Below, piece after piece: positions 39,139-47,767 of a DNA stretch of 64,000 nt. The notes under the pieces are model-generated. The model did not search any database, had not been told where the DNA came from, and was given only the letters and a program-made list of their open reading frames with translations. Origin of the DNA: Terriglobia bacterium. GTDB lineage: Bacteria > Acidobacteriota > Terriglobia > Bryobacterales > Bryobacteraceae. Each line of letters opens with the position of its first letter. The first letter of the stretch is position 1. The stretch covers positions 52,309-116,308 of the forward strand of contig JAIQFS010000013.1 in assembly GCA_020073145.1 (NCBI GenBank). The letters run 5' to 3'. The position numbers were made by a program, and so were the translations under genes.

Positions 39139-40320
39139 ATGCCAGCCGCTCCCAAACACGAGTATTACGAAACGCTCGGTGTTCCCCGCAACGCCTCGGT
39201 GGAGGACATCCGCAAGGCCTACCGGAAACTTGCGCGCAAATACCACCCCGATCTCAATCCCGGAGACAAGTCCTCGGAAGACCGCTTCAAGAATGTGCAG
39301 GAAGCCTACGACGTCCTCAGCGACGCCAAGAAGCGCCAGATGTACGACCAGTACGGCGCCTACTCCGACAACGGGTTCGCGGGTCCGCCGGCAGGCGGTC
39401 CGGGCGCCGGCGGACCGTCCATGGACTTCGGCGGTTTCGATTTCTCCGACTTTGCTTCGGGTGCGGCCGGGGCCGGCGGAGGCCGGCGCACACAGGGCGC
39501 CCCCTCCGGTGCCGGATTCCGCGATATCTTCTCCCAGTTCTTCGGAGGCCACGGCGGAGCCCCGCAGGCCCAAGCGGAAAAGGGCGGCGACCTCGAATAC
39601 GTGATGGACATCGACTTCTGGCAGGCCATCCGCGGCACTCAGGCCCGCCTCAACATTACTCGTTACGAGGTCTGCGACACCTGCCATGGCGCGGGTTCCA
39701 TTGGCGCCGGCGAGGTGAACTGTCCGCAATGCAAGGGCACCGGCAACGTCACGCAAATGGCCGGAGCCATGAAGTTCAACCTCACCTGCCCGCGCTGCGG
39801 CGGCGCCGGAAAGCTGCGCAATGTCTGCCCCACCTGCGGCGGCGATGGGCGCGTCACCAAAACCGAAGTGGTCGAAGTCCGCATTCCGCCCGGCGCGCGC
39901 AACGGCTCCCGCCTGCGCGTCCCCGGCAAAGGCAACGCCGGCACGCAGGGCGCGCCTCCCGGCGATCTCTACATCAATACCAAGGTCGAAGACCATCCCT
40001 TCTTCCACCGCGACGCCGACAACATTGAGATCAAAGTGCCGGTCACTGTGTGGGAAGCCGCCCTGGGCGCCAAAATCGAAGTGCCCACCATCGATGGCCG
40101 CACCCTGCTCAAGATCCCGCAAGGCACCAAGAACGGCCAGCGCTTCCGCCTGCGCGAAAAAGGCGTGCTGAATCAGCGAACCAACCAGCGCGGCGACCAG
40201 ATTGTCGAAGTGGCCATTGAGGCCCCCGAACCGCGCGATGAAGAGACGCGCGAGCTGCTGCGCCAGATGGCCAAGCTCCACCCCGAGGACCCGCGCGGCG
40301 AGATGTGGTCGAAGGTCTGA
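39139..40320 (+). CDS. dnaJ: Chaperone DnaJ (Hsp40)
   Basis: DnaJ stimulates the DnaK ATPase and delivers substrates. The 393-residue product has a J-domain (about 8-75) with the HPD motif in [10 protein letters not shown], a Gly/Ala-rich region and four zinc-binding CxxCxGxG-type repeats ([36 protein letters not shown]). A C-terminal substrate-binding region starts [19 protein letters not shown]. The ATG at 39139 gives the canonical J-domain start. It lies 39 bp after dnaK, separated by a perfect inverted repeat, and 8 bp before hspR. Confidence 0.97.
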   Translation: MPAAPKHEYYETLGVPRNASVEDIRKAYRKLARKYHPDLNPGDKSSEDRFKNVQEAYDVLSDAKKRQMYDQYGAYSDNGFAGPPAGGPGAGGPSMDFGGFDFSDFASGAAGAGGGRRTQGAPSGAGFRDIFSQFFGGHGGAPQAQAEKGGDLEYVMDIDFWQAIRGTQARLNITRYEVCDTCHGAGSIGAGEVNCPQCKGTGNVTQMAGAMKFNLTCPRCGGAGKLRNVCPTCGGDGRVTKTEVVEVRIPPGARNGSRLRVPGKGNAGTQGAPPGDLYINTKVEDHPFFHRDADNIEIKVPVTVWEAALGAKIEVPTIDGRTLLKIPQGTKNGQRFRLREKGVLNQRTNQRGDQIVEVAIEAPEPRDEETRELLRQMAKLHPEDPRGEMWSKV

Positions 40321-40328
40321 GGTCTGCC

Positions 40329-40730
40329 ATGGCGAAGTCCAAATCCAAAGCCGCCTTCATGATCTCCTCCGTCGCGGAGCAGTACGAGATCCATCCCCAG
40401 ACCTTGCGCCTCTATGAACGCGAGGGGCTGCTGAAGCCTTCGCGCAGCGAAGGCAACACCCGCCTCTACACCGGCGACGACCTGGAGCGCCTCGAGGTCA
40501 TCCTGCACTTAACGCGCGACCTGGGCGTGAACCTGGCGGGAGTCGAGATCATCCTCAACATGCGCGAGAAGATGGGCGAGATGCAGACCCAGATTCAGGA
40601 ATTCATCTCCTCGTTGAACCGGGAATTGGTGGCCCGCACCGCTCCGGAGACGCCGCCGTCCCGCAATACCTTGATCCCGGTGATCAACGCGCGGCCTCCC
40701 GCGACCGCCTCCCCACGGCGCAGTCGATAG
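40329..40730 (+). CDS. hspR: HspR-like MerR-family heat-shock repressor
   Basis: This 133-residue MerR-type regulator has an N-terminal winged HTH (FMISSVAEQYEIHPQTLR, LYEREGLLKPSRSEGNTRLY) and a coiled-coil helix region (LEVILHLTRDLGVNLAGVE). HspR proteins repress dnaK operons by binding HAIR elements, and DnaK acts as co-repressor. The location directly after dnaJ and the HAIR-like site in front of dnaK both support this. The ATG at 40329 gives a good N-terminus. The Pro-rich tail (ATASPRRSR) is of unknown use. Confidence 0.9.
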   Translation: MAKSKSKAAFMISSVAEQYEIHPQTLRLYEREGLLKPSRSEGNTRLYTGDDLERLEVILHLTRDLGVNLAGVEIILNMREKMGEMQTQIQEFISSLNRELVARTAPETPPSRNTLIPVINARPPATASPRRSR

Positions 40731-40733
40731 CTC

Positions 40734-41399
40734 GTGCCGCGCCATCCCACCCTGGCATACGTTGCTCCGTTTGCCGTCTATGTCGGCCTGCTGGCCGTGC
40801 AGCGCTGGATCCCCCTCCCGGTCCCGGCTCTCCACTCCCTGCGCTTCGCCATCGTGCTGGGCGTGATTGCCGTGGTTTCGCGGCCGGTGCTCTCCCTCCG
40901 GCCCTCCGTCCCGATCGCCAGCATCGGCGTGGGCATCGCCGTCTTTTTGATCTGGATCGGTCCCGATCTCCTGTTCGGCTACCGCCACTCCGCACCCTTT
41001 GAGAACGCTCTGACCGGCCATGCCGTCAGCACCCTGCCCGCGAACCTCCGGCAGGACCGCTTCTTCCTCGCCCTCCGCCTGCTCACCACCGCCGGCCTGG
41101 TCCCCATCCTCGAGGAGCTGTTCTGGCGCGGCTGGATGATGCGCTGGCTGATGCAGAGCAAAGACTTCTGGAAGGTCCCGCTGGGCGCCTACCAGCCCTT
41201 TGCCTTCTGGACCGTGGCCGTTCTGTTTGCTTCCGAACATGGGCCCTACTGGGAAGTCGGGTTGCTCGCTGGAATTGTCTACAACTGGTGGCTCATTCGC
41301 ACCAAGAACCTGGCTGACTGCATCCTGGCCCACGCCGTAACGAATGGCATCCTGGCCATTTACGTACTGGCTGCCGGCCAGTGGCAATACTGGCTGTGA
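40734..41399 (+). CDS. CPBP/CAAX-type intramembrane protease, PEP-CTERM-associated subgroup
   Basis: This 221-residue polytopic protein has the CPBP glutamic protease motifs: EExxxR at E127-E128-R132 (VPILEELFWRGWMM), His 169 (FASEHGPY) and His 200 with Asn 204 (ILAHAVTNG). The sequence and size resemble the CAAX protease-related family TIGR03008, which accompanies PEP-CTERM/exosortase systems. A PEP-CTERM protein at 46593 supports this. The start is a GTG at 40734, 3 bp after hspR, so it may be read through from the dnaK operon. The substrate is presumably a sorted protein or a lipid-modified anchor; no exosortase is seen here. Confidence 0.82.
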   Translation: MPRHPTLAYVAPFAVYVGLLAVQRWIPLPVPALHSLRFAIVLGVIAVVSRPVLSLRPSVPIASIGVGIAVFLIWIGPDLLFGYRHSAPFENALTGHAVSTLPANLRQDRFFLALRLLTTAGLVPILEELFWRGWMMRWLMQSKDFWKVPLGAYQPFAFWTVAVLFASEHGPYWEVGLLAGIVYNWWLIRTKNLADCILAHAVTNGILAIYVLAAGQWQYWL

Positions 41400-41565
41400 A
41401 CCAAACGGCCCGGACGCGCATCTATATAGTTGACAGGTGTCCAGAGGGTTTCCTTCTCCTCCCTGTCTGGCTCCCGGACTGCGGTGCGTCGGGCCCCGCG
41501 GTCCGGAGCCAAAGTCGTCTCCAGTAGAATGGAAGAGTGGGCCTGCTGGGAACGCCGACCGCATC

Positions 41566-43479
41566 ATGATTCAACTCACCGGGGCAGGAAAACGCTACGG
41601 CCCCAAAATCCTGTTTGAGAACGCCGACTGGCTGATCGGTCCCAATGAGCGCACCGGCATTGTGGGCGCCAACGGCACCGGCAAGTCGTCGATCCTGAAA
41701 GTGCTGGCCGGCCTGGATGGCCTCGACTCCGGCAGCCTCACCGTGCAGAAGGGCCTGACCCTGGGTTACCTGCCGCAAGAGGGCCTCTCACTTTCCGGCC
41801 GCACCGTGTTCGCGGAATGCATGACCGTGTTCGCCGACATCCGGGCTCTGGAGGAGGAGCAGGAGCAATTGGCGCAACGCATGGCCGAACTCGATCCAGC
41901 CGGCGCCGAATACGAGCAGGTCGCGGAGCGGTTCCACAGCGCGCAAAGCGAGTTCGTGGCGCGCGACGGCTACGCTTTGGAAGCGCAGGTGGGCACGGTG
42001 CTCTCCGGCCTGGGCTTCGCACAGCGCGAGTGGAAGAAGCGCACCGAAGAATTCTCCGGCGGCTGGCAGATGCGCATCGCCCTGGCCAAGCTCCTGCTTG
42101 AAAAACCCAACCTGCTGCTGCTCGACGAGCCCACCAATCACCTCGACCTGGAAGCCCGCAATTGGCTGGAGGGCTACCTGGATTCTTACCCCCACGCGAT
42201 CGTTCTGGTGTCGCACGACCGGTATTTCCTCGACGTCACCGTGCGCAAGATCGCCGAGCTGTGGAACAAGAGCCTGCACTTCTACCATGGCGGGTTCACG
42301 CGCTACGAAGAGCAGCGCAACGAGCGCCGCTCCCAACTGCAGGCGGCGTACAACAACCAGCGGGACCGCATTGAGCAGCTCGAGGCCTTCATCAACCGCT
42401 TCCGCTATCAGGCCACCAAGGCCAAGCAGGTGCAGAGCCGCATCAAGGAGCTCGAGAAAATCGAGCGGATCGAGATCCCTCCGGACGAGAAGACCATCCA
42501 TTTTCGCTTTCCCCAGCCCAAGCCGAGCGGGCGCGTGGTGGCGGAATTCCAGGACGTGGCCAAGAGTTACGGCGACCACCAGGTGTTCTCGGGCGCCAAG
42601 TTCATCATCGAGCGCGGCGACCGGGTGGCCCTGGTCGGAGTGAATGGCGCGGGTAAATCGACTCTGATCAAAATCCTGGCGGGCACCGAGACGGTGACCA
42701 CGGGATCGTATACGCTGGGTCACAATGCCCAGCCCGACTACTTCGCGCAGGATCAATACAAAGAGCTGGACCCGCAGGCGCGGCTGCTCGATGACTTGTC
42801 CACAGTGGCCACACGCGCCACCAACACAGAACTGCGGAGCATTCTGGGCTGCTTCCTGTTTTCCGAAGACGACGTGTTCAAATCGATCGGCGTGCTCTCG
42901 GGCGGCGAGCGCAACCGCTACGCGCTGGCCCGCATGCTGATGATGCCGTCGAATTTTCTGCTGCTGGACGAGCCCACCAACCACCTCGACATGCGCGCGA
43001 AAGACGTGCTGCTCACCGCGATCCAGGAGTATTCGGGCACGGTGGTGTTTGTCTCCCACGACCGCTACTTCATTGACCGGCTGGCAACCCGCATTTTCGA
43101 GATCGAAGACGGAAAGGTCACGGTCTACCCCGGCAACTACGAAGACTACCTGTGGCGGAAGGAGGGCGGCCCCGCGACTCTGGCCGTGGCGCCGGAGCCG
43201 GCGCCTGCGATGGCGGCCGCCGCGCCCGAATCGAAAGCGCCGGACAAACGGCTGAACCCCATCAAGCAGCGCCAGATGGAGGAACGCCGCCAGGCGATCG
43301 AAATGAAAGTCGCTACTTTGGAAACGGAGATTGCGGAGCACGAGTCGGCGCTCGCCAATTTCGTGAGCGCAGAGGAGACGCGCCGGGTCTCGGAAATCCT
43401 GGAGGCGCGGCGGACAGACCTGGGGACCCTGCTCTCGGAGTGGGAGCAAGTATCTCAAGCCCTGGACGGGCAGTCGTAA
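41566..43479 (+). CDS. ABC-F family ATPase with C-terminal coiled coil (637 aa)
   Basis: This soluble dual-cassette ABC-F protein has Walker A motifs GANGTGKSS and GVNGAGKST, Walker B motifs LLLLDEPTNHLD (twice) and signatures FSGGWQMRIALAKLLL and LSGGERNRYALARML. The linker RYQATKAKQVQSRIKELEKI is helical. A C-terminal extension (about 540-637) holds a coiled coil (MEERRQAIEMKVATLETEI), as in Uup-type proteins. It is larger than the first ABC-F protein here by about 90 residues owing to that tail. The start at 41566 gives MIQLTGAGKRYG; the upstream frame is spurious. It acts on ribosomes or replication-repair intermediates; the choice is not resolvable. Confidence 0.94.
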   Translation: MIQLTGAGKRYGPKILFENADWLIGPNERTGIVGANGTGKSSILKVLAGLDGLDSGSLTVQKGLTLGYLPQEGLSLSGRTVFAECMTVFADIRALEEEQEQLAQRMAELDPAGAEYEQVAERFHSAQSEFVARDGYALEAQVGTVLSGLGFAQREWKKRTEEFSGGWQMRIALAKLLLEKPNLLLLDEPTNHLDLEARNWLEGYLDSYPHAIVLVSHDRYFLDVTVRKIAELWNKSLHFYHGGFTRYEEQRNERRSQLQAAYNNQRDRIEQLEAFINRFRYQATKAKQVQSRIKELEKIERIEIPPDEKTIHFRFPQPKPSGRVVAEFQDVAKSYGDHQVFSGAKFIIERGDRVALVGVNGAGKSTLIKILAGTETVTTGSYTLGHNAQPDYFAQDQYKELDPQARLLDDLSTVATRATNTELRSILGCFLFSEDDVFKSIGVLSGGERNRYALARMLMMPSNFLLLDEPTNHLDMRAKDVLLTAIQEYSGTVVFVSHDRYFIDRLATRIFEIEDGKVTVYPGNYEDYLWRKEGGPATLAVAPEPAPAMAAAAPESKAPDKRLNPIKQRQMEERRQAIEMKVATLETEIAEHESALANFVSAEETRRVSEILEARRTDLGTLLSEWEQVSQALDGQS

Positions 43480-43482
43480 GGG

Positions 43483-43710
43483 TTATTCCTGGGCAGGCAT
43501 CTGCTGCTCGATGTCGCGCCAGGCGCTGATCTTGAGGCGGCGGCACACCCAGCACAACGGTTCTTCCGATTCGGGGCCCGGGGCCTCCGAGCCGCAAACT
43601 GTACACTTTGATACTTTTTTCAGCCGGTCCGGGGAGACGGAGAGCTTGGCGTGTTCCAGAAGTTCAGGTGGAACCACCGGGGACGGTTTCGGTTGGATCT
43701 TTCGTCTCAT
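43483..43710 (-). CDS. Small zinc-ribbon protein (75 aa)
   Basis: This 75-residue protein has two CxxC pairs (C36TVC and C53WVC) that can make one zinc ribbon, a basic N-terminus (MRRKIQPKPS) and a Pro-rich segment. It ends 3 bp from the convergent ABC-F gene. The family is not recognised. It may be a nucleic-acid or protein-binding adaptor. Confidence is moderate because of the regular Cys spacing and good start. Confidence 0.6.
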   Translation of the reverse strand: MRRKIQPKPSPVVPPELLEHAKLSVSPDRLKKVSKCTVCGSEAPGPESEEPLCWVCRRLKISAWRDIEQQMPAQE

Positions 43711-43784
43711 TCTCGGATCAGTGAATTCACTCCACTATCGCAGAAACCGTCCGGCAGAACAACCCCACCGCCGTCCCGTGCGTA

Positions 43785-43967
43785 CTACGCAGCTTCTGGA
43801 ATCTGTACTACCACCGCGACATCCAAACCTGCTCCGCAGCGCGGGCACCGCTGGCCGGTGGCAACCCGAGGACGCCTGCCGGACAGGTCCAATTCGGCGG
43901 ACACGGTATGGGTACACATGGGGCAGTGAACCTGGCCCTGCGTGTGATTTTCGGTGAGTGCTTTCAT
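43785..43967 (-). CDS. Small zinc-ribbon protein (60 aa)
   Basis: The 60-residue product (from ATG 43967) has CPMC and CPRC pairs, enough for a zinc ribbon, with a short variable middle (TVSAELDLSGRRPRVATG). An in-frame ATG at 43982 would add five residues. GAGGGATG precedes the chosen start. It lies 74 bp upstream of the other zinc-ribbon gene on the same strand, so both may share a transcript. The function is unknown. Confidence 0.55.
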   Translation of the reverse strand: MKALTENHTQGQVHCPMCTHTVSAELDLSGRRPRVATGQRCPRCGAGLDVAVVVQIPEAA

Positions 43968-44095
43968 GACTTCATCCCTCACTTCATCGGACGCCTAACT
44001 AGTGGCGGCGGTTGTACCAAAATCGTAAAGTTTTTTGAATTTGGGCGAAGGCTCACCGACGAGCAGGTCGGCGGCACAATGCTACGCTGTAGGCT

Positions 44096-44389
44096 ATGAC
44101 GCCGCCAGCCGCTCCCAAGATCCAGTTGGTGAACACTCCCGACTACCGCGAAAACTACGCCAATAGCGTGCAGGTCCGAGTGAATCTCTGGGACTTTCTG
44201 CTGCTGTTCGGGCGGGTGAATCAGACGGCGCCGGACAACGTTGCGATCCATAACTTTCAAGGGATCTACGTCAGCCCGCAACAGGCCAAAGCGCTGCTCA
44301 ACGTGCTGCAGCAAAACGTCACCCAGTATGAGTCCGCGTTCGGCGAGATCCGGCTGGAGCCGCAGGCCGGCGCGGGGAGCGTGCAATAG
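44096..44389 (+). CDS. DUF3467-family protein
   Basis: This 97-residue protein resembles DUF3467, a small family of unknown role. Matching pieces are NSVQVRVNLWDFLLLFGRV, the PQQAKALLNVLQQNVTQYE helix and FGEIRLEP. The ATG at 44096 gives a family-like N-terminus after MTPPAAPKIQLV. The next gene (DinB) starts 13 bp later, so the pair is probably co-transcribed. Confidence 0.8.
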   Translation: MTPPAAPKIQLVNTPDYRENYANSVQVRVNLWDFLLLFGRVNQTAPDNVAIHNFQGIYVSPQQAKALLNVLQQNVTQYESAFGEIRLEPQAGAGSVQ

Positions 44390-44402
44390 GGGAGAAAAAG
44401 CG

Positions 44403-44882
44403 ATGGCTGACGATGCGGCTCTTCGGGAACACCTGATTCAACTCCTGACCGGCGGGCACGCGCACGCCACTTTTGACGGCGCGGTGCGCGCTTTGCCCGG
44501 GAACCGGATTGGCGTCCGGCCGAAAGGCGTTCCGTATTCGGCCTGGGAAGTGCTGGAGCATATGCGGATCGCGCAGCACGACATTCTGCGGTTCAGCCAA
44601 ACAGCGGAGCATGTGTCGCCGAAGTGGCCGAAGGGCTATTGGCCGGCGACGCGCGCGCCGGAGCGCGAGAGCCAGTGGGCGCGCTCGGTCCGGGCGTTCC
44701 GCAAAGACCTGGCCGAATTCCAGGAGATGCTCCGCGACCCGGCGCAGGACCTGTATCGGAAGTTCCCGTGGGGCGACGGCCAGACGCTGCTGCGGGAGGC
44801 GCTGCTGATTGCCGACCACAACGCGTATCACATCGGGCAACTGGTGTTGATCCGGCGTTTGCTGGGGAAGTGGACGAAGTAG
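44403..44882 (+). CDS. DinB-family metalloenzyme-like protein
   Basis: This 159-residue DinB-like four-helix protein has a likely metal-site triad of His: YSAWEVLEHMRIAQHDILRF and the C-terminal IADHNAYHIGQLVLIRR. DinB proteins are often thiol-dependent (bacillithiol or mycothiol) S-transferases or of unknown function. The ATG at 44403 follows GGGGAG. It may be co-transcribed with the DUF3467 gene upstream. Confidence 0.85.
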   Translation: MADDAALREHLIQLLTGGHAHATFDGAVRALPGNRIGVRPKGVPYSAWEVLEHMRIAQHDILRFSQTAEHVSPKWPKGYWPATRAPERESQWARSVRAFRKDLAEFQEMLRDPAQDLYRKFPWGDGQTLLREALLIADHNAYHIGQLVLIRRLLGKWTK

Positions 44883-44890
44883 CCGGCGGG

Positions 44891-45214
44891 TCAGGCGTGG
44901 GCGGCGCGGACCGCGACCGGGGCCTTGCGGAGGGCGGTGCCGCGAAGGAACTCACGCAATAGGATGGCCTTGAGATCCTGATCCTCGGAAGCGGTGGCGC
45001 GACCGGCTCGCGCGCTGCGAAACCCCTCGACGCGTTCCGCGAGTTCAGACGGCGAGCCCGGGGACGGTTCCTCCCCTTCGAGGATGGAGGCGCCCATGAA
45101 TTCCGCAATGAACTGCAGTTCGTCGGCGGAAAGACCCGTCAAAAAACGGCGGGCTTTGGACTGGCGCGGGCCGTCGGCGCACGATACTAAAGCGGCAACC
45201 AGGACGCTTCGCAC
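44891..45214 (-). CDS. Hypothetical protein (107 aa)
   Basis: This 107-residue product has no recognised domain. It starts at a GTG (45214) with AGGAG about 10 bases upstream. The sequence has a helical stretch (LSADELQFIAEFMGASILEG) and a basic C-terminus. It ends 8 bp from the convergent DinB gene. It is probably real because of the strong SD, but the function is unknown. Confidence 0.55.
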   Translation of the reverse strand: MRSVLVAALVSCADGPRQSKARRFLTGLSADELQFIAEFMGASILEGEEPSPGSPSELAERVEGFRSARAGRATASEDQDLKAILLREFLRGTALRKAPVAVRAAHA

Positions 45215-45327
45215 AAACAGGGTCTCCTGTGAACGTTAACCAAACCAGCTTTAGGGATCTGGCCGTATTATTACGGAATTCGTGGCGGGAAGCAAGGGGG
45301 TGTTGGGCGCCAACGGACGAAACCGGT

Positions 45328-46500
45328 CTACTGCGGAAGTCCTGCCGGAGCGTGTGGGGGCTCTAAACTCCAGGGCCGTCGATGCCATGCCATGCGGCCC
45401 AGCAAAGCCAGCGTGAATCCCGTGATTGCCAAATGACCGGCCCAAGCGGCATCTATCAGAAGGAAGAGGTACGGAATCGGGGTAAAGAGGACGAGCGCCC
45501 ACTTCCGCAACCACTCCGGATAGCCGCCGCCAAACGGCAGCATCAGAGCGGGAAGCAACATCAGGGCGTCATAGAAGTAGGCGTGATGGCTGACGAGGAG
45601 ACCGGCGGCAAGCGCGACGGCGGCCGCGGCTTCGAGCGGCAAACGGCGGCAGAGAAACCAGACTGCGACGATGACCGCCAGGGCCAGGGCGAGTTCAAGG
45701 GCCAAGCCCACCCCGAGGAACGTCAACAGGCCGCGCAGATTGGGCATGCGGTCGGGAGCCGGATCGAAGTCGGGCAGTTGGGTCAGCGAGAGCAGCCGGC
45801 TCGGCCACTCTCTTCCCTCCACGGCGAACGACAGCGCCAGGCCGGTGATGCCCCCGGTGAGCCCGCCCAGGATGGATCTCCACTTACCGTGGGCAACGAG
45901 GAAGACCGGCAACACGAGCGCGAGGTGGGGTTTGGCGATGCACAAAGAGAGCACGACGCCAGCCCAGAACTCACGCCCCCGGAGAAGCAGCCGGAGTCCC
46001 AGGGCAACGAAGAACAGAAACCACACAGAATCCTGGCCCAGGGCGAGACACATGGCGGCGGGCGCCGACCAGCAGACCGCAACCGCGGCCCAAGCCCGGC
46101 TGGAGGCCGGCCACAGGGCCACGAAACCAGCGAGCGCCCCGAGCCCGGCCGCCAACCACACGATGCGCGCGAACGGATAGGGGATGGCGGAGAGCGGCTT
46201 GAAGGCGAACGCGAAGGCCGGAATGCGCCCGAAGGGAACGGCCCGGACGCTGTGCTCCAGTTCCAGGGACCGGATGGAATCCCAATCGTACAGATGGCCG
46301 CTGCCAGCCAGTTTTCCCGCCGCGTAGAACTGGTTGAAGTCGACGTCCCAATACTTGGAATTGGCGAGGGCCATCAGGCCGTTGAGCACGATCCCGGCTA
46401 GGGCGAGGTAGGCGAGGTATCGCGCAAGCCCGGGTCCCGTGGGATTCGGCACGCTACGCAAGGGAGTCACTGTGGATATCTTAAAGCGGAATCGGGCCAA
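45328..46500 (-). CDS. GT87/DUF2029-type polytopic membrane protein
   Basis: The 390-residue product has about 9-10 hydrophobic segments and an early extracytoplasmic acidic-aromatic motif YWDVDFNQFYAAGKLAGSGH, followed by GHLYDWDSI. This is the pattern of GT87 (DUF2029) mannosyltransferase-like proteins that use polyprenyl-linked sugars. Length and topology fit. The start is uncertain: the longest frame begins at a TTG (46500) with no SD, and GTG codons at 46470 and 46452 are alternatives. It lies just downstream (on the minus strand) of the PEP-CTERM terminator and is probably transcribed separately. Confidence 0.78.
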   Translation of the reverse strand: MARFRFKISTVTPLRSVPNPTGPGLARYLAYLALAGIVLNGLMALANSKYWDVDFNQFYAAGKLAGSGHLYDWDSIRSLELEHSVRAVPFGRIPAFAFAFKPLSAIPYPFARIVWLAAGLGALAGFVALWPASSRAWAAVAVCWSAPAAMCLALGQDSVWFLFFVALGLRLLLRGREFWAGVVLSLCIAKPHLALVLPVFLVAHGKWRSILGGLTGGITGLALSFAVEGREWPSRLLSLTQLPDFDPAPDRMPNLRGLLTFLGVGLALELALALAVIVAVWFLCRRLPLEAAAAVALAAGLLVSHHAYFYDALMLLPALMLPFGGGYPEWLRKWALVLFTPIPYLFLLIDAAWAGHLAITGFTLALLGRMAWHRRPWSLEPPHAPAGLPQ

Positions 46501-46521
46501 AGGATGGAAACGAGGCCGGAG

Positions 46522-46561
46522 AAAAAAACAGCCTCATTCCCCCGTCGAGGGAATGAGGCTG
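46522..46561 (-). terminator. Intrinsic terminator of the PEP-CTERM gene
   Basis: On the minus strand the 13-bp inverted repeat CAGCCTCATTCCC/GGGAATGAGGCTG (46529-46541 and 46549-46561, 7-base loop) is followed by seven T (46528-46522). This is a strong rho-independent terminator for the gene that ends at 46593. Confidence 0.92.
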
Positions 46562-46592
46562 CTGAAAGGTGGATCCAGTGAGAGGATGCGGT

Positions 46593-47357
46593 CTAGGCGG
46601 ACTTGCGCCGGCGAATGGCGGTGAGGCCCAGCAGCGCGAAGCCGACCAGACCGGCGAGAGAGGTGGGCTCGGGAACGCTGGGACCACCGGTGGCGGACTG
46701 CTGCCATGCCACCGAGAAATCATCGAAACCAAACCCGTCAAACGAGCCGTTGGTATCGTTCATCTGGATGCTGGTGATCCCCACAGTACTGGTGAGTCCG
46801 AAATACAGCAGCGAACCGCTTTCCGGGTTCTGGCCGGGAATGTCGAGGTTACCGGCGACGGCATTCGGGACGAGATCCTGCACCGTAGAGCCATCGGACA
46901 TCGTGAGGTCCAGGGTCAGTGTGCCAAAGAAGTCTCCGATATCGGTTCCGTAGAAGCCAAACGCAGTAATAGGTGCGTTGAAATTCATCGTAATGATGCC
47001 GTTGACGTCCAGATAATTCGGTGTCGAAACGGCAAATCTCCCGGAGTCGTTCGTCGCTCGCACATAATAACCAGAACCTGACAGAGCAGCCGTTCCCGTG
47101 CCCCCGAAAGTAAGCTGGGTAGGAATATTGGTAGCGCCCGCGCTGTCGGCGGCGGGGAACTCATCGAAGTTCTCAGTTCCAACCACACCCGCAACATTTG
47201 CGGCAGTCAGGAAACTGGCCGCGGCAGCCGCCGGAGTGGAGCCACCGAACGTCGTTCCGTCACTGAGGGTCTCTCCGAAGAAAGTGTCTGCATACATCGT
47301 GCCGGACAAAAGCGTCAGCATCGCGGCGGCCATTCCGAGTCTATTACCTAGTCTCAT
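46593..47357 (-). CDS. PEP-CTERM sorted exported protein
   Basis: This 254-residue protein has an N-terminal signal peptide (LGNRLGMAAAMLTLLSGTMY followed by ADT). Its C-terminal PEP-CTERM sorting tail consists of VPEPTSLAG, hydrophobic LVGFALLGLTAI and RRRKSA. The mature part is Gly/Thr/Asp-rich and beta-like (NYLDVNGIITMNFNAPITAF). PEP-CTERM proteins are cleaved by an exosortase at the cell surface, often for biofilm or exopolysaccharide. The start at ATG 47357 has GGAAGGAAA upstream. No exosortase is in the window, but a CAAX protease of the associated type is at 40734. A 13-bp-stem terminator ends the transcript. Confidence 0.9.
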   Translation of the reverse strand: MRLGNRLGMAAAMLTLLSGTMYADTFFGETLSDGTTFGGSTPAAAAASFLTAANVAGVVGTENFDEFPAADSAGATNIPTQLTFGGTGTAALSGSGYYVRATNDSGRFAVSTPNYLDVNGIITMNFNAPITAFGFYGTDIGDFFGTLTLDLTMSDGSTVQDLVPNAVAGNLDIPGQNPESGSLLYFGLTSTVGITSIQMNDTNGSFDGFGFDDFSVAWQQSATGGPSVPEPTSLAGLVGFALLGLTAIRRRKSA

Positions 47358-47767
47358 CGATTTCCTTCCTGGCAACTGTGAATCGTCACCACGTTGTTCA
47401 GTGTACAGCGAGTCGTCCAAATCCGAACCAGCTCTTGGTTCTACAAAACAAGGACCTTTGTACCGGTACGAAGAGACTTACTCACCCTAATTCTCGAAGA
47501 TGCACCTGACCACCGAGACGACTCTGCAAGTTCAGTGAACGGTACACACCACACAGAGGCCGCCCGTGATTTTCATTCGAGTCCTGGAAGTACTAGAACA
47601 ATTAACCGCCCTGGCGGATTGATCCATCCTCCGAACTGACGTACCGTTAGGGGGTGGTTTTAAGAGCGGGTGCGGAGTATCGACAGACACCCGCGGGAAG
47701 GCCTTGGTGTCATTGTGTTTGGGGTTGGCAATCGGCCGAGCCACCAGGCCAATAGGCGCAAGTTACC
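47358..47767. other. Intergenic region upstream of PEP-CTERM and tadE genes
   Basis: This 410-bp region separates divergent transcription units. It contains a 10-bp palindrome GTACCGGTAC (47460-47469) near the PEP-CTERM side. A 59-bp element (47591-47649) near the TadE side is shared with the region upstream of 51137. I see no ORF. Promoters for both directions must lie here. Confidence 0.5.
47591..47649 (+). promoter_or_regulatory. Shared ~60-bp upstream element, copy A
   Basis: This stretch, from TACTAGAACAATT through CTGGCGGATTG, CCATCCTCCGAACT and CGTACCGTTA, aligns with 50869-50926 over its whole length with a few short gaps and roughly 70% identity by eye. It lies 118 bp before the tadE-type gene. 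It may be a promoter/activator region or a structured leader common to the two Tad transcription units. Confidence 0.6.

Noticed and set aside
45382..46401. 339-codon plus-strand frame antisense to the GT87-like gene
   Set aside because: Gln/Glu/Arg-rich low-complexity sequence typical of a shadow; the minus-strand product has membrane helices and a family motif.
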